Below, in pieces: positions 63,393 through 64,000 of a stretch of DNA of 64,000 nucleotides. A program made the position numbers and the translations under genes. Source of the DNA: Sphingobacterium sp. GTDB taxonomy: Bacteria > Bacteroidota > Bacteroidia > Sphingobacteriales > Sphingobacteriaceae. How positions within the stretch are numbered: position 1 is the stretch's first letter; every line of letters starts with the position of its first letter. A model generated the notes under the pieces. That model saw only the letters and a program-made list of their open reading frames with translations, had not been told where the DNA came from and did no database searches. Location: NCBI GenBank assembly GCA_031286695.1, contig JAITTY010000009.1:62001-126000 (forward strand). The letters run 5' to 3'.

Positions 63393-64000
63393 ATGCAAAA
63401 CATTAAAGAATATGTAGAAGCAAACAAGCAACGTTTTTTAGATGAGTTGTTTGATTTATTGCGTTTACCGTCAGTAAGTGCTGATCCCAAATTTAAAGGA
63501 GATGTGGAGAAGACTGCTGAATTTGTTGCTCAGAAATTGCGTGAAGCAGGAGCCGACAATGTAGAAGTTTGTCCTACTGCTGGTAATCCAATCGTTTATG
63601 GAGAAAAAATTATAGATCCAGCGCTACCTACCGTATTAACTTATGGCCATTACGACGTACAACCTGCTGATCCATATGAGTTGTGGGATACCCCTCCTTT
63701 CGAACCGACAGTCCGTGATGGCAAAATCTATGCACGTGGCTCTGCCGATGATAAAGGTCAGTTTTATATGCATGTAAAAGCCTTCGAATACATGATTAAA
63801 AATGATGCATTAGCATGTAACATCAAGTTTATGATTGAGGGTGAAGAGGAAGTGGGCTCAGTAAATTTGGGCACATTTGTTAAAGAAAATACGGAAAGAC
63901 TGAAAGCTGATGTTATTGTTATATCTGACACATCAATGATCAGCATGGCACAACCATCGCTAGAAACTGGCTTACGTGGACTTTCTTATGTTGAAGTGGA
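63393..64000 (+). CDS. M20-family dipeptidase, 3' end cut by window
   Basis: The first 202 residues of an M20 metallopeptidase of the cytosolic dipeptidase (CNDP/PepV-like) group. The N-terminus is MQNIKEYVEANKQRFLDEL, with no signal peptide. LTYGHYDVQPADPYELWDTPPFEP near 87-110 has the metal His and following Asp, ARGSADDKGQ near 121-130 the bridging Asp, and IEGEEEVGS near 150 the catalytic Glu pair. The remaining metal ligands lie outside. It likely hydrolyses dipeptides inside the cell, such as those made by the exported S46 and M28 enzymes. Divergent from the ECF cluster. Confidence 0.93.
   Translation, partial: MQNIKEYVEANKQRFLDELFDLLRLPSVSADPKFKGDVEKTAEFVAQKLREAGADNVEVCPTAGNPIVYGEKIIDPALPTVLTYGHYDVQPADPYELWDTPPFEPTVRDGKIYARGSADDKGQFYMHVKAFEYMIKNDALACNIKFMIEGEEEVGSVNLGTFVKENTERLKADVIVISDTSMISMAQPSLETGLRGLSYVEV

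Noticed and set aside
63065..63490. 141-aa minus-strand frame across the M20 start
   Set aside because: It covers the promoter and first codons of the M20 gene and lies in the wrong frame of the small membrane protein gene.
1..64000. tRNA, rRNA, CRISPR arrays, insertion sequences, prophage
   Set aside because: Looked for in all gaps over 100 nt; no cloverleaf, regularly spaced repeat, transposase or phage gene was seen. A covariance-model scan would be needed to exclude small RNAs.

Overview
The window is chromosomal DNA from a member of the Bacteroidota, most likely Sphingobacteriaceae and close to Sphingobacterium (inference from gene content, not from a search). Pointers are: bacillithiol synthesis (bshA), gldC, an S46 dipeptidyl-peptidase, GLPGLI-family proteins paired with OMP_b-brl_3-type outer-membrane barrels, a BlaR1-type sensor carrying TonB C-terminal domains, a histone H1-like protein, AT-rich DNA without Shine-Dalgarno sites, and several TAnnTTTG promoter boxes, the Bacteroidota -7 element. 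I saw no rRNA, tRNA, CRISPR array, insertion sequence or prophage. Most of the window is well-ordered housekeeping DNA.

Layout. (1) 1-12 kb: four FtsX/MacB-type permease genes (the first cut by the window edge) and one ABC ATPase. A divergent pair, a small XRE repressor and an unknown protein, sits among them. Two permease transcription units each carry a sigma-54-like -24/-12 promoter with a related dyad about 84 bp upstream, so an unseen NtrC-type activator probably drives them. (2) 12-25 kb: a SirB1-like protein, a lipoprotein, queH, the conserved block DUF177-rpmF-plsX-fabH followed by accB and accC, then tatC, rpiB, an M28 peptidase and a CbpA/CbpM chaperone pair. (3) 24-29 kb, minus strand: DUF1003-arfB, and blaI-blaR1/TonB-lipoprotein with palindromes in front of blaI. 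(4) 29-42 kb: bshA, pyrH-frr, a Tat-exported TIM-barrel protein, nuoA-nuoB-purK-purE on the minus strand, ffh, a membrane zinc protease, an ECF sigma factor and glyA. (5) 41-52 kb: an A-type Fe-S carrier, ileS-DksA-like-lspA, a second M28 peptidase, an RmlD-like reductase with a thioesterase, an EVE protein, gldC, and a RhlE-like helicase with a small membrane protein. (6) 52-64 kb: an S46 peptidase, a histone H1-like gene, two tandem modules of outer-membrane barrel plus GLPGLI protein, an ECF sigma cluster upstream of them, and the start of an M20 dipeptidase.

The most interesting items are the paired sigma-54/enhancer architecture of the permease array and the duplicated barrel-GLPGLI modules. 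One GLPGLI gene is broken by a one-base frameshift that its intact paralogue lets one place precisely. Also notable are the perfect palindromes at blaI, a folded repeat cluster downstream of glyA, and the isolation of nuoAB next to purKE. Intrinsic terminators are unusually clear and delimit most transcription units.
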